A stretch of 40,914 bases of DNA from contig SVIB01000015.1 of the NCBI GenBank assembly GCA_015055505.1, forward strand, positions 1 through 40,914, given 5' to 3'. Positions 21,402 through 28,439 of the stretch are shown one piece after another. A program made the position numbers and the translations under genes. The DNA comes from Clostridiales bacterium. GTDB taxonomy: Bacteria > Bacillota > Clostridia > Christensenellales > Borkfalkiaceae. Position 1 is the stretch's first letter. Each line of letters opens with the position of its first letter. A model generated the notes under the pieces. It ran no database searches. It was not told the origin of the DNA and was given only the letters and a program-made list of their open reading frames with translations.

Positions 21402-21463
21402 CGAACATTTGTTTGACTTTTGAAAAACCGTGTGTTATAATAAAGAAAATAAACAAATGTTCG
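21402..21463 (+). promoter_or_regulatory. Promoter bracketed by two LexA (SOS) boxes
   Basis: TTGACT (21413-21418), 17 bases and TATAAT (21436-21441) form the promoter. CGAACATTTGTTTG (21402-21415) matches the Gram-positive LexA consensus CGAACRNRYGTTYG at 13 of 14 positions and overlaps the -35. TAAACAAATGTTCG (21450-21463), just after the start site, is the same box inverted (12 of 14). The two boxes share an identical 13-base core in opposite orientation. SOS control of the downstream radical SAM operon is strongly suggested. Confidence 0.8.
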
Positions 21464-21471
21464 GGTTTTGT

Positions 21472-22725
21472 ATGATAGATGCTGAAAGGCTAAAAATTTT
21501 AACCGAGAGCGCGAAATACGACGTATCTTGCTCTTCTTCGGGTTCTTCAAGGCGGAATAAAAAAGGCGGTATAGGTAACGCTGAATTTGGCGGAATATGC
21601 CACTCCTTTACCGAGGACGGGAGATGTATTTCCCTGCTTAAAATACTGCTTACGAACAAATGCTCGTATGACTGTCAATACTGTGTAAACCGTAGGTCAA
21701 ACGACGTTCCGAGAGCCGAGGCAACACCCGACGAGATAAGCGAACTCGTAATGAGTTTTTATAAGCGCAATATGATAGAGGGGCTTTTTCTTTCCTCTGC
21801 GGTTGGCACAAACCCCGACGACACGATGGAAAAACTTTTAGACACCGTGATAAGGCTTAGAAAACTTTACCGATTTAACGGGTATATTCATTTAAAAGGA
21901 ATACCGTCTGCCGACCACAAACTTATTCTTCGCGCAGGAGAATTTGTGGACAGAATGAGTTTTAATATTGAACTCCCCACCGAAAAGAGTTTAAAACTGC
22001 TCGCCCCACAAAAAAGCAAAAGCGGAATATTAACTCCAATGGGTTTTATGGCTAACGAGAAAAGACAAGCAAAGTCTTTAAGGTACGGTAAGTTTTTACC
22101 TGCCGGACAAACTACGCAAATGATTGTCGGCGCGTCGCCTGAAAGCGACGGACAAATAATAAGGCTGTCGCAAGGGCTATACAATAAGTTTTCGCTTAAA
22201 CGGGTTTACTTTTCCTCGTATATTCCCGCAAACGACAAAAACCCGCTACTTCCGGCAAACCCCGTTGGGCTTTTGAGAGAACACAGACTTTATCAAGCCG
22301 ATTGGCTACTCCGTTTTTACGGGTTTACGGCAGAGGAAATTTTAGACGAAGAGGAAAACTTACCCGAAGAATACGACCCGAAATGCCATTGGGCGATAAA
22401 ACACCCCGAACTTTTTCCTGTGGAAATAAACCTTGCCCCACCCGAAGTGTTGGTGAGAGTTCCGGGGATTGGTTTTAAAAGCGCATACAAAATAGTAAAC
22501 GCAAGACGGTATTCAAAACTTGACTTTGAAGATTTATACCGAATGAGAATAGTCATGAAAAGGGCTATGCACTTTATAACTTGCAAAGGAAAATTTTTAG
22601 GCTCTGAAAATAGACTGACCGTAAAAAACGACATACTTTTAACAGGGCAAACTGAAACGTTTTCACAAATTTCAATGTTTTCAAATGACGAAATAAAGAC
22701 GAGCGTCTTAATAGGAGAATTATGA
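21472..22725 (+). CDS. Radical SAM/helix-hairpin-helix DNA modification or repair protein (TIGR03916-like)
   Basis: A 417-residue protein starting at ATG 21472 (MIDAERLKIL). The radical SAM 4Fe-4S motif KCSYDCQYC (Cys64, Cys68, Cys71) follows FTEDGRCISLLKILL. The C-terminal third has a helix-hairpin-helix DNA-binding motif, VRVPGIGFKSAYKIV. This combination defines the family annotated as putative DNA modification/repair radical SAM protein; the reaction is not established. It is translationally coupled (ATGA) to the TIGR03915-like partner, which almost always accompanies it. The LexA-like boxes at its promoter fit a DNA-damage role. The ribosome binding site is weak (TCGGG). Confidence 0.9.
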   Translation: MIDAERLKILTESAKYDVSCSSSGSSRRNKKGGIGNAEFGGICHSFTEDGRCISLLKILLTNKCSYDCQYCVNRRSNDVPRAEATPDEISELVMSFYKRNMIEGLFLSSAVGTNPDDTMEKLLDTVIRLRKLYRFNGYIHLKGIPSADHKLILRAGEFVDRMSFNIELPTEKSLKLLAPQKSKSGILTPMGFMANEKRQAKSLRYGKFLPAGQTTQMIVGASPESDGQIIRLSQGLYNKFSLKRVYFSSYIPANDKNPLLPANPVGLLREHRLYQADWLLRFYGFTAEEILDEEENLPEEYDPKCHWAIKHPELFPVEINLAPPEVLVRVPGIGFKSAYKIVNARRYSKLDFEDLYRMRIVMKRAMHFITCKGKFLGSENRLTVKNDILLTGQTETFSQISMFSNDEIKTSVLIGEL

Positions 22726-23483
22726 TAGGATATATTTTTGACGGAACTAAAAACGGGCTTTTTACTTGCATTTTTGAGGCTTTTTATGAAAAGCGTTACC
22801 CCGACGTTTTAACCGATTCTTTTCTTGAACCAAGATTTGGCGATACCGTTTATGAAATCACGACCGACCTTGAAAAGGCAACGAGAGTTAAAAAATGTCT
22901 AACCGATACGGTTAAAACACCTTACGTTTTAAAGGATATCACCCTTGCCCTTAAAAGCGGACAAACTAACAAATACACGGTAATTTTCAATTATTTAAAA
23001 ACTGTTATAGACAATAAAGGTATTGACGTTTCTAAAAACTTTGCCAACCCTGCAGTTTTAGAATTTAGCGACCTTTTAAAGAAAATTACCAATGAAATTC
23101 ACCGTTTTAAGGGTTTTATTAGATTTGAAGAGGCTAAAGACGGATTTTATTACGCACATTTTTCTCCCGATAACGATATAACTTGGCTACTTATGTCACA
23201 CTTTTCGGCAAGATTTTCAAACGAGGCGTTTATAATTCACGATACGAAAAGAAACGTGTTAGGTCTTTACGACGGCACGACCTCAAAAGAGATATCGGCA
23301 GAAAACAAGCAAGTAACCGTTTATCTTTCAAACGAAGAATTAAACTTCAAAAAACTTTGGAAAACCTACTATGATAGCGTAAACGTAAAGGAAAGAAAAA
23401 ACCGCCGTTTACAAACTGCGTTTATGCCTAAGAGATATTGGATAAACTTACCAGAAACTCAAGTAGAATTCGCTAATTTTTAA
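22722..23483 (+). CDS. TIGR03915/DUF4130-family DNA metabolism protein
   Basis: A 253-residue partner of the radical SAM protein, overlapping it by four bases and preceded by AGGAG. The C-terminal half (about 100-250) contains HRFKGFIRFEEAKDGFYYA and MPKRYWINLPET, hallmarks of the DUF4130/TIGR03915 family. Family members are linked to DNA repair by gene association, and some versions are fused to a uracil-DNA glycosylase domain. Enzymatic activity is unknown. It shares the SOS-like promoter at 21402-21463 and ends before the hairpin at 23591-23624. Confidence 0.88.
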   Translation: MIGYIFDGTKNGLFTCIFEAFYEKRYPDVLTDSFLEPRFGDTVYEITTDLEKATRVKKCLTDTVKTPYVLKDITLALKSGQTNKYTVIFNYLKTVIDNKGIDVSKNFANPAVLEFSDLLKKITNEIHRFKGFIRFEEAKDGFYYAHFSPDNDITWLLMSHFSARFSNEAFIIHDTKRNVLGLYDGTTSKEISAENKQVTVYLSNEELNFKKLWKTYYDSVNVKERKNRRLQTAFMPKRYWINLPETQVEFANF

Positions 23484-23514
23484 AGTTTTTACAATTTTAA
23501 TTTGGGTACGATTA

Positions 23515-23575
23515 AGACTGTTTTTGTTTAAGTTTTCGCTACAATTTTACGATTGTGCAATATTTAAAACAGTCT
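23515..23575. repeat. Nested inverted repeat after the radical SAM operon
   Basis: AGACTGTTTT (23515-23524) and AAAACAGTCT (23566-23575) are a perfect 10-bp inverted repeat 41 bases apart. They enclose a smaller ACAAT/ATTGT hairpin. It is non-coding and upstream of the true terminator. It could be a transcript-end structure or a miniature-element remnant. Confidence 0.5.
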
Positions 23576-23590
23576 AAACTTTACCATATA

Positions 23591-23624
23591 AAAAACCGCA
23601 AGGACTCTCCCCCTTGCGGTTTTT
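23591..23624. terminator. Bidirectional terminator
   Basis: AAAAACCGCAAGG (23591-23603) pairs perfectly with CCTTGCGGTTTTT (23612-23624) around an 8-base loop. It lies between the convergent TIGR03915-like gene and the aldose epimerase gene and has T-runs on both strands. Confidence 0.92.
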
Positions 23625-23633
23625 ACTTTACGT

Positions 23634-24512
23634 TTATTCGTTTATTTGTATATCAAAATAATTTTCGTAAACTTCTCCCACTTTACAAATTCCTACGTTT
23701 GTCTTTGTTTCCAATTCCTCAACTTTGCCGTCGTTGGACGGAAGAGTAAGCCATGGCTCAATACATATATACGGCGCATCAGTTTTCGGCATGTGCCAAA
23801 TTCCAAGATAAGGCATTTGGGGGAAAGTAACTTTAACGCTGTTGACAGTATTTCCGCTCTTTATAGATACCGCTCTGCACTCGGTTTCCATAATTATAGC
23901 GTCTTCGTCAAAAAGACAGTGGCGAAGTTCAATTTTCTTGCCGTCTTGCAAGTCCATTTCCGCCCTTTCACTCGTTATCAAACCCTTTTCGTTTGCTAAA
24001 ATTCTAATAGGTTTACACTCCTTTTCAAATTCAACGAAATAGTCTTCAAATTCCCCTCCGCCAAAAGGCACGTTAAATCCGGGGTGTCCGCCAAGACCGA
24101 AATACATAGCTTTATCGCCGACGTTTTCAACTGTATACAAAACCCTAAGTTTATTATCCGTTAAAAGATATTTAACCGAAAAAATAAACTCAAAGGGATA
24201 TTCTGTTAATGTATTTTCCGTTGCGCTAATAGTAAAAGTAAGGCTATTTTCCGTCTTTTCACGTAAAACAAACTCACTTCCCCTTGCAAAGCCGTGTCTA
24301 TCCATTTCATATTCTTTTCCGTAAACCGAATACTTTCCGTCGTAAAAACGACCAACATACGGGAAAAGGTTATACGCTCTTCCTTTCCAATATTTTCCGT
24401 CGCCTTGCCAAAGATATTCAGTTTCCGTCTTTTTGGAATATATAGAAGAAAGTTGCGCGCCAAGTGTTTCAACACTTATTTTTAATATTTCGTTTTCGAT
24501 TGTGTATTCCAT
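23634..24512 (-). CDS. Aldose 1-epimerase family protein (LacX/YeaD-like)
   Basis: A 292-residue beta-sandwich mutarotase-fold protein. Likely catalytic residues are the histidines in MDRHGFAR and GLGGHPGFNVP and the glutamate in CIEPW. The short length and GGHPGF spacing fit the LacX/YeaD-like branch rather than GalM proper, so the sugar may be a phosphorylated or unusual hexose. Its start overlaps the upstream zinc-ribbon gene as TAATG, making it the last gene of a three-gene minus-strand operon. It is cytoplasmic, with no signal peptide. Confidence 0.88.
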   Translation of the reverse strand: MEYTIENEILKISVETLGAQLSSIYSKKTETEYLWQGDGKYWKGRAYNLFPYVGRFYDGKYSVYGKEYEMDRHGFARGSEFVLREKTENSLTFTISATENTLTEYPFEFIFSVKYLLTDNKLRVLYTVENVGDKAMYFGLGGHPGFNVPFGGGEFEDYFVEFEKECKPIRILANEKGLITSERAEMDLQDGKKIELRHCLFDEDAIIMETECRAVSIKSGNTVNSVKVTFPQMPYLGIWHMPKTDAPYICIEPWLTLPSNDGKVEELETKTNVGICKVGEVYENYFDIQINE

Positions 24513-25522
24513 TATTTATCCTCTTCACCCTCTGCTACAAATTGTGAAAAATACTTATCGCTCAGCATAAACTTATTCATACCGTCGTCGCTTAAAGTAA
24601 TTACGTAGTCGATAAGCGCAGTCGTAACGTCACCCATTGAAACAGTGGGCGCATTTTCACTAAACTTATCGCATAGTTTTTGCATGTGCGTACATAAAGC
24701 GCCTAAAACTGTTTCGTTATAGTCTTTCGAGTCAACAAAATCGTATAAATCCAAAAGACCGTTAAACGCCCTTATTTTATCTCTGTTTAAAAACCAACTT
24801 CTAAACAGTAAGTACCCGACAATTACAACCACTGCGCCTACGATTGACATCCATTTTAAATCGTCAATAAAACAAGATAACGTAACGACGGCAATGCCTA
24901 AGACAATAAATATAGGGAATAAAACTAAGAAAACTTTATTTCTCTTTTCCATTGCCATATATTCGGGAATCATATTCTTTAAGCCTTTTTCAAGTTTTTT
25001 CTTCTTGAACTTAGCCTCTTCGGTCGAATATATTTGAAGTTCTTCAGCCGTAAAATTCTTCTTTTGATAGTACGGTTTATAAGTTTGAACTATTTGTTTC
25101 TTTTGGTCGGGGTCAGCGCACGCTATGGCTCTATTTATAAAGTGCTTATGCTCCTCGTCGTTTAAATCGGTATAGTTTTTAGTCTTTATTGCTACCATTG
25201 ACATAAAAACCCTATAATCTGTTTCAGTAAGGTCTAAAGCCTCGTTAAATTTATCCTCAGCCCTTTCCCACTCTTCCATTTCAATAAGCCCGTAAATTTC
25301 ATCAAGTAGCATATTTACTTTGTGGTAATCTTCGCCGTGAGCCTCTTTCGCCTCAACGCCCGCGCCGTTATCGTTAAGCGATTCGTAATACTTGACCGCC
25401 ATTGAACTTTGAACTTCTTGCTCACACGATGGGCAAACGGCTTTTATTTTACCTACTTCAATCTCAAAATCTGTTCCGCATAAAGGGCATCTTGCCTTTA
25501 GAGTTTGTTTAATCTCTTCCAT
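24512..25522 (-). CDS. Zinc-ribbon membrane protein of unknown function
   Basis: A 336-residue protein. The N-terminus has a zinc ribbon with two CxxC pairs (CPLCG at 12-16, CPSC at 30-33). An acidic helical region follows. Near residues 200-245 there are two hydrophobic segments (VFLVLFPIFIVLGIAVVTL and WMSIVGAVVVIVGYLLF), and the C-terminus is cytoplasmic-like and helical. I do not recognise a characterised family. It starts 12 bases after the upstream gene and is coupled to the epimerase gene. It may be a membrane-tethered scaffold, but nothing in the sequence proves a function. Confidence 0.75.
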   Translation of the reverse strand: MEEIKQTLKARCPLCGTDFEIEVGKIKAVCPSCEQEVQSSMAVKYYESLNDNGAGVEAKEAHGEDYHKVNMLLDEIYGLIEMEEWERAEDKFNEALDLTETDYRVFMSMVAIKTKNYTDLNDEEHKHFINRAIACADPDQKKQIVQTYKPYYQKKNFTAEELQIYSTEEAKFKKKKLEKGLKNMIPEYMAMEKRNKVFLVLFPIFIVLGIAVVTLSCFIDDLKWMSIVGAVVVIVGYLLFRSWFLNRDKIRAFNGLLDLYDFVDSKDYNETVLGALCTHMQKLCDKFSENAPTVSMGDVTTALIDYVITLSDDGMNKFMLSDKYFSQFVAEGEEDK

Positions 25523-25534
25523 TTTATCTCCGTT

Positions 25535-26137
25535 TTAGTTAAATTTATATCCTAATGTTTCGATTGCTTTTTTAAAGGTAGTTTTACCTGTAAACGTCCA
25601 TTTAATTCCGTTGCCGTACTCATCACCGAGAAACTTGAGAAGCGATGCGTCATCTTTTGCAAGCTGAACGGCATAATATAAAGCCGTCGTTTCCGAATAA
25701 CCCTTTGACGGAACGTGGTTTAAAGCGAATACCGCTACGTCTTGCTTTTTGCCTTGCGCATAATAAGCGTCTACAATAGCAGTAGTATAATAATCGTACG
25801 TAGGATAAGCACCATCAGTCTTATTTAAGTCGCTTTGAGCGCAAAAATATTCAAAATCGGTAGTCCTTGAAAGGGCAATTTCACCGTATTCTGTCACTCT
25901 ACCGTAATCGTCCTCGAATATAGCGTAATCAAACAAAAAGATAAGATCGTCAAATTCGCCAGTTTTATTGTATTCCCTTTCATAGCAAGAAAGGGCTATT
26001 TTTTTCATACCCATATCGTTGCAAAAATCGCCTGCCGTTTTGGGAGCAAATACGAATATTGCAAAAACGGTTAAAAACGAAATAGCAATTAACGACAGTA
26101 CGGTAAGTAGCGCCGTTTTTTTAATAGTTTTTCCCAT
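25535..26137 (-). CDS. Membrane-anchored hypothetical protein
   Basis: A 200-residue protein with an N-terminal hydrophobic segment (ALLTVLSLIAISFLTVFAIF, about 9-28) that acts as a signal anchor. An extracytoplasmic helical domain of about 165 residues follows, rich in Tyr, Asp and Ala with weak TPR-like periodicity (CYEREYNKTGEFDDLIFLFD). No family is recognised. GAGGTGA precedes the ATG, and a TATAAT-like -10 is seen about 10-15 bases further upstream. It is the first gene of the operon with the zinc-ribbon protein, suggesting a joint envelope role (inference). Confidence 0.72.
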   Translation of the reverse strand: MGKTIKKTALLTVLSLIAISFLTVFAIFVFAPKTAGDFCNDMGMKKIALSCYEREYNKTGEFDDLIFLFDYAIFEDDYGRVTEYGEIALSRTTDFEYFCAQSDLNKTDGAYPTYDYYTTAIVDAYYAQGKKQDVAVFALNHVPSKGYSETTALYYAVQLAKDDASLLKFLGDEYGNGIKWTFTGKTTFKKAIETLGYKFN

Positions 26138-26240
26138 AATTCACCTCTTATATTATATTAACATATTCTTTATTAAAAATCAATCATATAAGCATTAAGT
26201 AGGTGTTCAACGCATAAAATTTTGGTGACGGAGTATTAAA

Positions 26241-26894
26241 ATGAAAAAATTTCTTGCGCTTTTTATTTGTCTTTTTATTACGCCTTTTTGCGCGTGCAAA
26301 AAACAGCCCGAAAAATACGATAGTAAAATCACTCAGTTAAGAGAAAATATCTTCTTTGCTGAAAACGAACAGTTTACGCTTATATGCTATCCCGAAAAGA
26401 GAGAATCCCCTATCGAAAACGACGGTTTCGTCGGGAAAGTTGAAAATTTCGTAATATTTAAACTAAATTTTAAAAATAGCGTTTTTAAGCAACCTTACGA
26501 CATTTCTTTTAAAATAGACGGCGAAAGTTATATCGGTAAATTTGATTATAAGCCTATTGCGGACAAATTGGAGTGTTGCGTAAAAGTAACTTCTCTCGAT
26601 TTTGAGCAACTGTTTACGACTTTGTCGGCAGAAAACAGTTCCGTCGGTATTACTTTATTACCTAAAAAGAACTCCTCTACCGTTGACTGTAAAGACGCGT
26701 TAGAACTTTTAAAGCAAAACGACGAAGACTCAAAAAAAATCTTATCCTTAGATAACTGTGAAATACGAATAAGGCTTATTAATAACGACGGTTACGATTA
26801 TTGGTATATCGGCCTAATTTCCACCGAGGATAAAGTTTCTTATTTACTTGACGGAGAAAACGGCGAACTGCTTGCAAAAAAAGATTTGATATAA
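26241..26894 (+). CDS. Putative lipoprotein with PepSY-like C-terminus
   Basis: A 217-residue secreted protein. MKKFLALFICLFITPFCACK looks like a lipoprotein signal with Cys19 as the probable lipidated residue, although FCAC is an imperfect lipobox. The middle (about 45-150) has beta-rich repeats with aromatic residues. The end, YDYWYIGLISTEDKVSYLLD then GENGELLAKK, resembles the DxxTGElL end of PepSY-type domains. ACGGAG precedes the ATG. It is divergent from the membrane-anchored hypothetical at 26137. No function can be assigned. Confidence 0.72.
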   Translation: MKKFLALFICLFITPFCACKKQPEKYDSKITQLRENIFFAENEQFTLICYPEKRESPIENDGFVGKVENFVIFKLNFKNSVFKQPYDISFKIDGESYIGKFDYKPIADKLECCVKVTSLDFEQLFTTLSAENSSVGITLLPKKNSSTVDCKDALELLKQNDEDSKKILSLDNCEIRIRLINNDGYDYWYIGLISTEDKVSYLLDGENGELLAKKDLI

Positions 26895-26941
26895 ACGTAT
26901 AGTTTAATTTATTTGTACACACAATACAAATGAAGGAGGAA

Positions 26942-26961
26942 GTTTAAGGGATGCCTTAAAC
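26942..26961 (+). promoter_or_regulatory. Hairpin between an AGGAGG site and a small ORF
   Basis: GTTTAAGG-GATG-CCTTAAAC is an 8-bp perfect stem-loop. It starts three bases after the strong AAGGAGG (26933-26939) and 14 bases before the ATG of the 32-codon ORF. Folding would bring the ribosome binding site to working distance from the start; unfolded it is too far. AAGGAGG also sits inside a five-codon ORF (26930-26947). Confidence 0.5.
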
Positions 26962-26975
26962 GCAAAAAAGCAAAT

Positions 26976-27074
26976 ATGAGTAATACTAAAAAGACGACTA
27001 ATTCAAATAAGTCTTCTAAAAAATGTGGCACTTGTTCTAAGACGAGAAGTTGCACAAGCAAGAAGGAGGGCTAA
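26976..27074 (+). CDS. Small Cys-containing basic peptide (32 aa)
   Basis: A 32-codon ORF, Lys/Ser/Thr-rich, with three cysteines in KCGTCSKTRSC and a GG-free end (TSKKEG). It has no standard ribosome binding site; the nearest AGGAGG is beyond a hairpin. Its last codons contain AAGGAGGG, which serves as ribosome binding site of the next ORF, and the two are separated by zero bases. That coupling supports it being real. Function unknown; a small zinc-binding or peptide-precursor role is possible but unproven. Confidence 0.5.
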   Translation: MSNTKKTTNSNKSSKKCGTCSKTRSCTSKKEG

Positions 27075-27206
27075 ATGAAAAAAAAGAAAAACAAAAAAAT
27101 TTTAACTGAAAAAATTATTTCGCCTTTCGACCCGTTGGGCAGTTACACCGGCAGTTATTTAGTCGGCGAATACGAAGAACCCGTACAGGACGCAGACGAT
27201 TTATAA
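27075..27206 (+). CDS. Small conserved-looking protein (43 aa)
   Basis: A 43-codon ORF starting immediately after the previous stop, with AAGGAGGG 5 bases upstream. It has a very basic N-terminus (MKKKKNKK), then SPFDPLGSYTGSYLVGEYEE and an acidic end PVQDADDL. The DPxGSYTG and PVQDADDL segments look like conserved short motifs; I recall similar tiny Clostridia proteins but no function. A terminator follows at 27217. This ORF is too short for most gene finders. Confidence 0.65.
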   Translation: MKKKKNKKILTEKIISPFDPLGSYTGSYLVGEYEEPVQDADDL

Positions 27207-27216
27207 GACAGCCTAA

Positions 27217-27249
27217 AAAAATCCACTCTTCATAAAAGAGTGGATTTTT
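27217..27249. terminator. Terminator after the small ORF pair
   Basis: AAAATCCACTCTT (27218-27230) pairs perfectly with AAGAGTGGATTTT (27236-27248) around a CATAA loop, with T- and A-runs on both sides. It can also stop the minus-strand DUF1292 transcript. Confidence 0.9.
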
Positions 27250-27292
27250 CCTTATTTTATCTTAAATTTTGAAAGGTTTTACGATTGTCGTA

Positions 27293-27640
27293 TTAGTCCT
27301 TTCCGTCACAGCCGTGACAACCCTCACAGTTACCCGTACAACCGTCGTCTTCGTCTTCAAGTTCTTTCATATACTCGTCGTAAACTTCGTCTAAAAGTTT
27401 TTCGTCTTTTATTGGGAGCAATACTTCCTTACCGTTTTCGTCGGTGATTTGGAATATTACTATTGACGCGGGGTCAATCCCGTCCATAGGCTCAGAAGGC
27501 TGAAAAAATGCAAACCAATCACCCTTATACTCAATCGTTCCTATATGATAGAATTTGAACACGTCTCCGCTCTCGCCAACGAGTTCAACTACGTCGGTAA
27601 GTTCATTTTCATTTACTTTCTCTTGAAATTTATCGCTCAT
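27293..27640 (-). CDS. DUF1292 protein with Cys-rich C-terminal tail
   Basis: A 115-residue acidic protein. Residues 14-95 match DUF1292 (YrzB-like), including FYHIGTIEYKGDWFAFFQP and PASIVIFQITDENG. The family is usually encoded after ruvX, as here: the ATG overlaps the ruvX stop by four bases. The last 15 residues add a tail with four cysteines and a histidine (CTGNCEGCHGC), which ordinary DUF1292 proteins often lack; it looks able to bind a metal. Role unknown. Confidence 0.88.
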   Translation of the reverse strand: MSDKFQEKVNENELTDVVELVGESGDVFKFYHIGTIEYKGDWFAFFQPSEPMDGIDPASIVIFQITDENGKEVLLPIKDEKLLDEVYDEYMKELEDEDDGCTGNCEGCHGCDGKD

Positions 27641-28068
27641 TTATTTTCTCCTTGAAGTTTAATTTTTCTTAAGTAATCTTCCAATATATAAGAGGCTGCT
27701 ATTTTATCTATAACGTCTTTTCGTTTTTCTCTTCGCATATCAGCCTCTAAAAGAACTCTCCTTGCTTGCATGGTCGTAAACCGCTCGTCCGCCGATACTA
27801 CTTTTATATCAGTTTTTTCGCTAAGGCGCGCAATAAATTCTCGCGTTTTTTGAGTTTGTTCACTCTCCGTGCCGTCAAAATTTACAGGCAGTCCGCAAAC
27901 GATAGTTTCCGCATATTTGTCTTTTGCAAGATGTATTAAATAATCTATATCCCTTTCAAAGCCCTTTCTCCAATAGGTTTCCAAAGGCAAAGCCATCTCG
28001 TTAAAAGGGTCACTTATTGCAACTCCTACCCTTTTATCGCCGATATCAAACGCTATTATTCTTCCCAC
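27637..28068 (-). CDS. ruvX: RuvX/YqgF Holliday-junction-resolvase-like protein
   Basis: A 143-residue RNase H-fold protein, implicated in processing the 5' end of pre-16S rRNA and formerly annotated as a putative Holliday junction resolvase. FDIGDKRVGVAISDPF (residues 6-21) and DERFTTMQA carry the acidic residues. The start is GTG 28068 with AAGGAGAG upstream, and MGRIIAFDIG fits the family. It lies in an operon with DUF1292; the alaS gene often found upstream is not here. Confidence 0.94.
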   Translation of the reverse strand: MGRIIAFDIGDKRVGVAISDPFNEMALPLETYWRKGFERDIDYLIHLAKDKYAETIVCGLPVNFDGTESEQTQKTREFIARLSEKTDIKVVSADERFTTMQARRVLLEADMRREKRKDVIDKIAASYILEDYLRKIKLQGENK

Positions 28069-28099
28069 GTTTCTCTCCTTATATTCATTATATATAAAA

Positions 28100-28128
28100 A
28101 GTATATCATTTTTTGTTTTTATTTACAA
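28100..28128 (-). promoter_or_regulatory. Promoter of ruvX
   Basis: On the minus strand TTGTAA (complement of 28123-28128), 17 bases and TATACT (complement of 28100-28105), about 32 bases before the GTG start. Confidence 0.75.
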
Positions 28129-28220
28129 GTATTTTTTTAAAGATTGTCATTTTACTTGCCCCGTATAAAACGTTATAGAATGCTTAAACTATATTACGAG
28201 GATTAAACAAAGGAGGTATT

Positions 28221-28400
28221 ATGGAAAAAGATTTTGCAATAGGTCTTATTCTCGGTATGATTGGCGGTGCTTTGATAGTAGCCAACTCTTACCAAGCGAG
28301 AAAAATGGTAAAAGACGGTCAAGAGCAAATTAAAAATAAAGTTTGCGATATGACCAAAAAGAAACAGCAGTCTAACGATTATGAAGATTTAGACGACTAA
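28221..28400 (+). CDS. YtxH-like small membrane protein (59 aa)
   Basis: A 59-residue protein with an excellent AGGAGG (28211-28216) four bases before ATG. MEKDFAIGLILGMIGGALIVANSY is a single glycine-rich membrane segment, followed by a basic/acidic helical tail (RKMVKDGQEQIKNKV). This pattern resembles YtxH-type or similar single-pass proteins. Function unknown. It is divergent from ruvX and ends at a bidirectional terminator. Confidence 0.75.
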   Translation: MEKDFAIGLILGMIGGALIVANSYQARKMVKDGQEQIKNKVCDMTKKKQQSNDYEDLDD

Positions 28401-28406
28401 CAAAGT

Positions 28407-28437
28407 AAAACGCTTATGCGCATAGCATAAGCGTTTT
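28407..28437. terminator. Bidirectional terminator
   Basis: AAAACGCTTATG (28407-28418) pairs perfectly with CATAAGCGTTTT (28426-28437) around a 7-base loop. It separates the small membrane-protein gene from the end of the long minus-strand run starting with the uridine-kinase-like gene. Confidence 0.92.
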
Positions 28438-28439
28438 CT

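Noticed and set aside
26930..26947. Five-codon ORF containing the AGGAGG site
   Set aside because: It is too short to call. It may be chance, since the AGGAGG itself supplies most of its codons; mentioned only with the hairpin.
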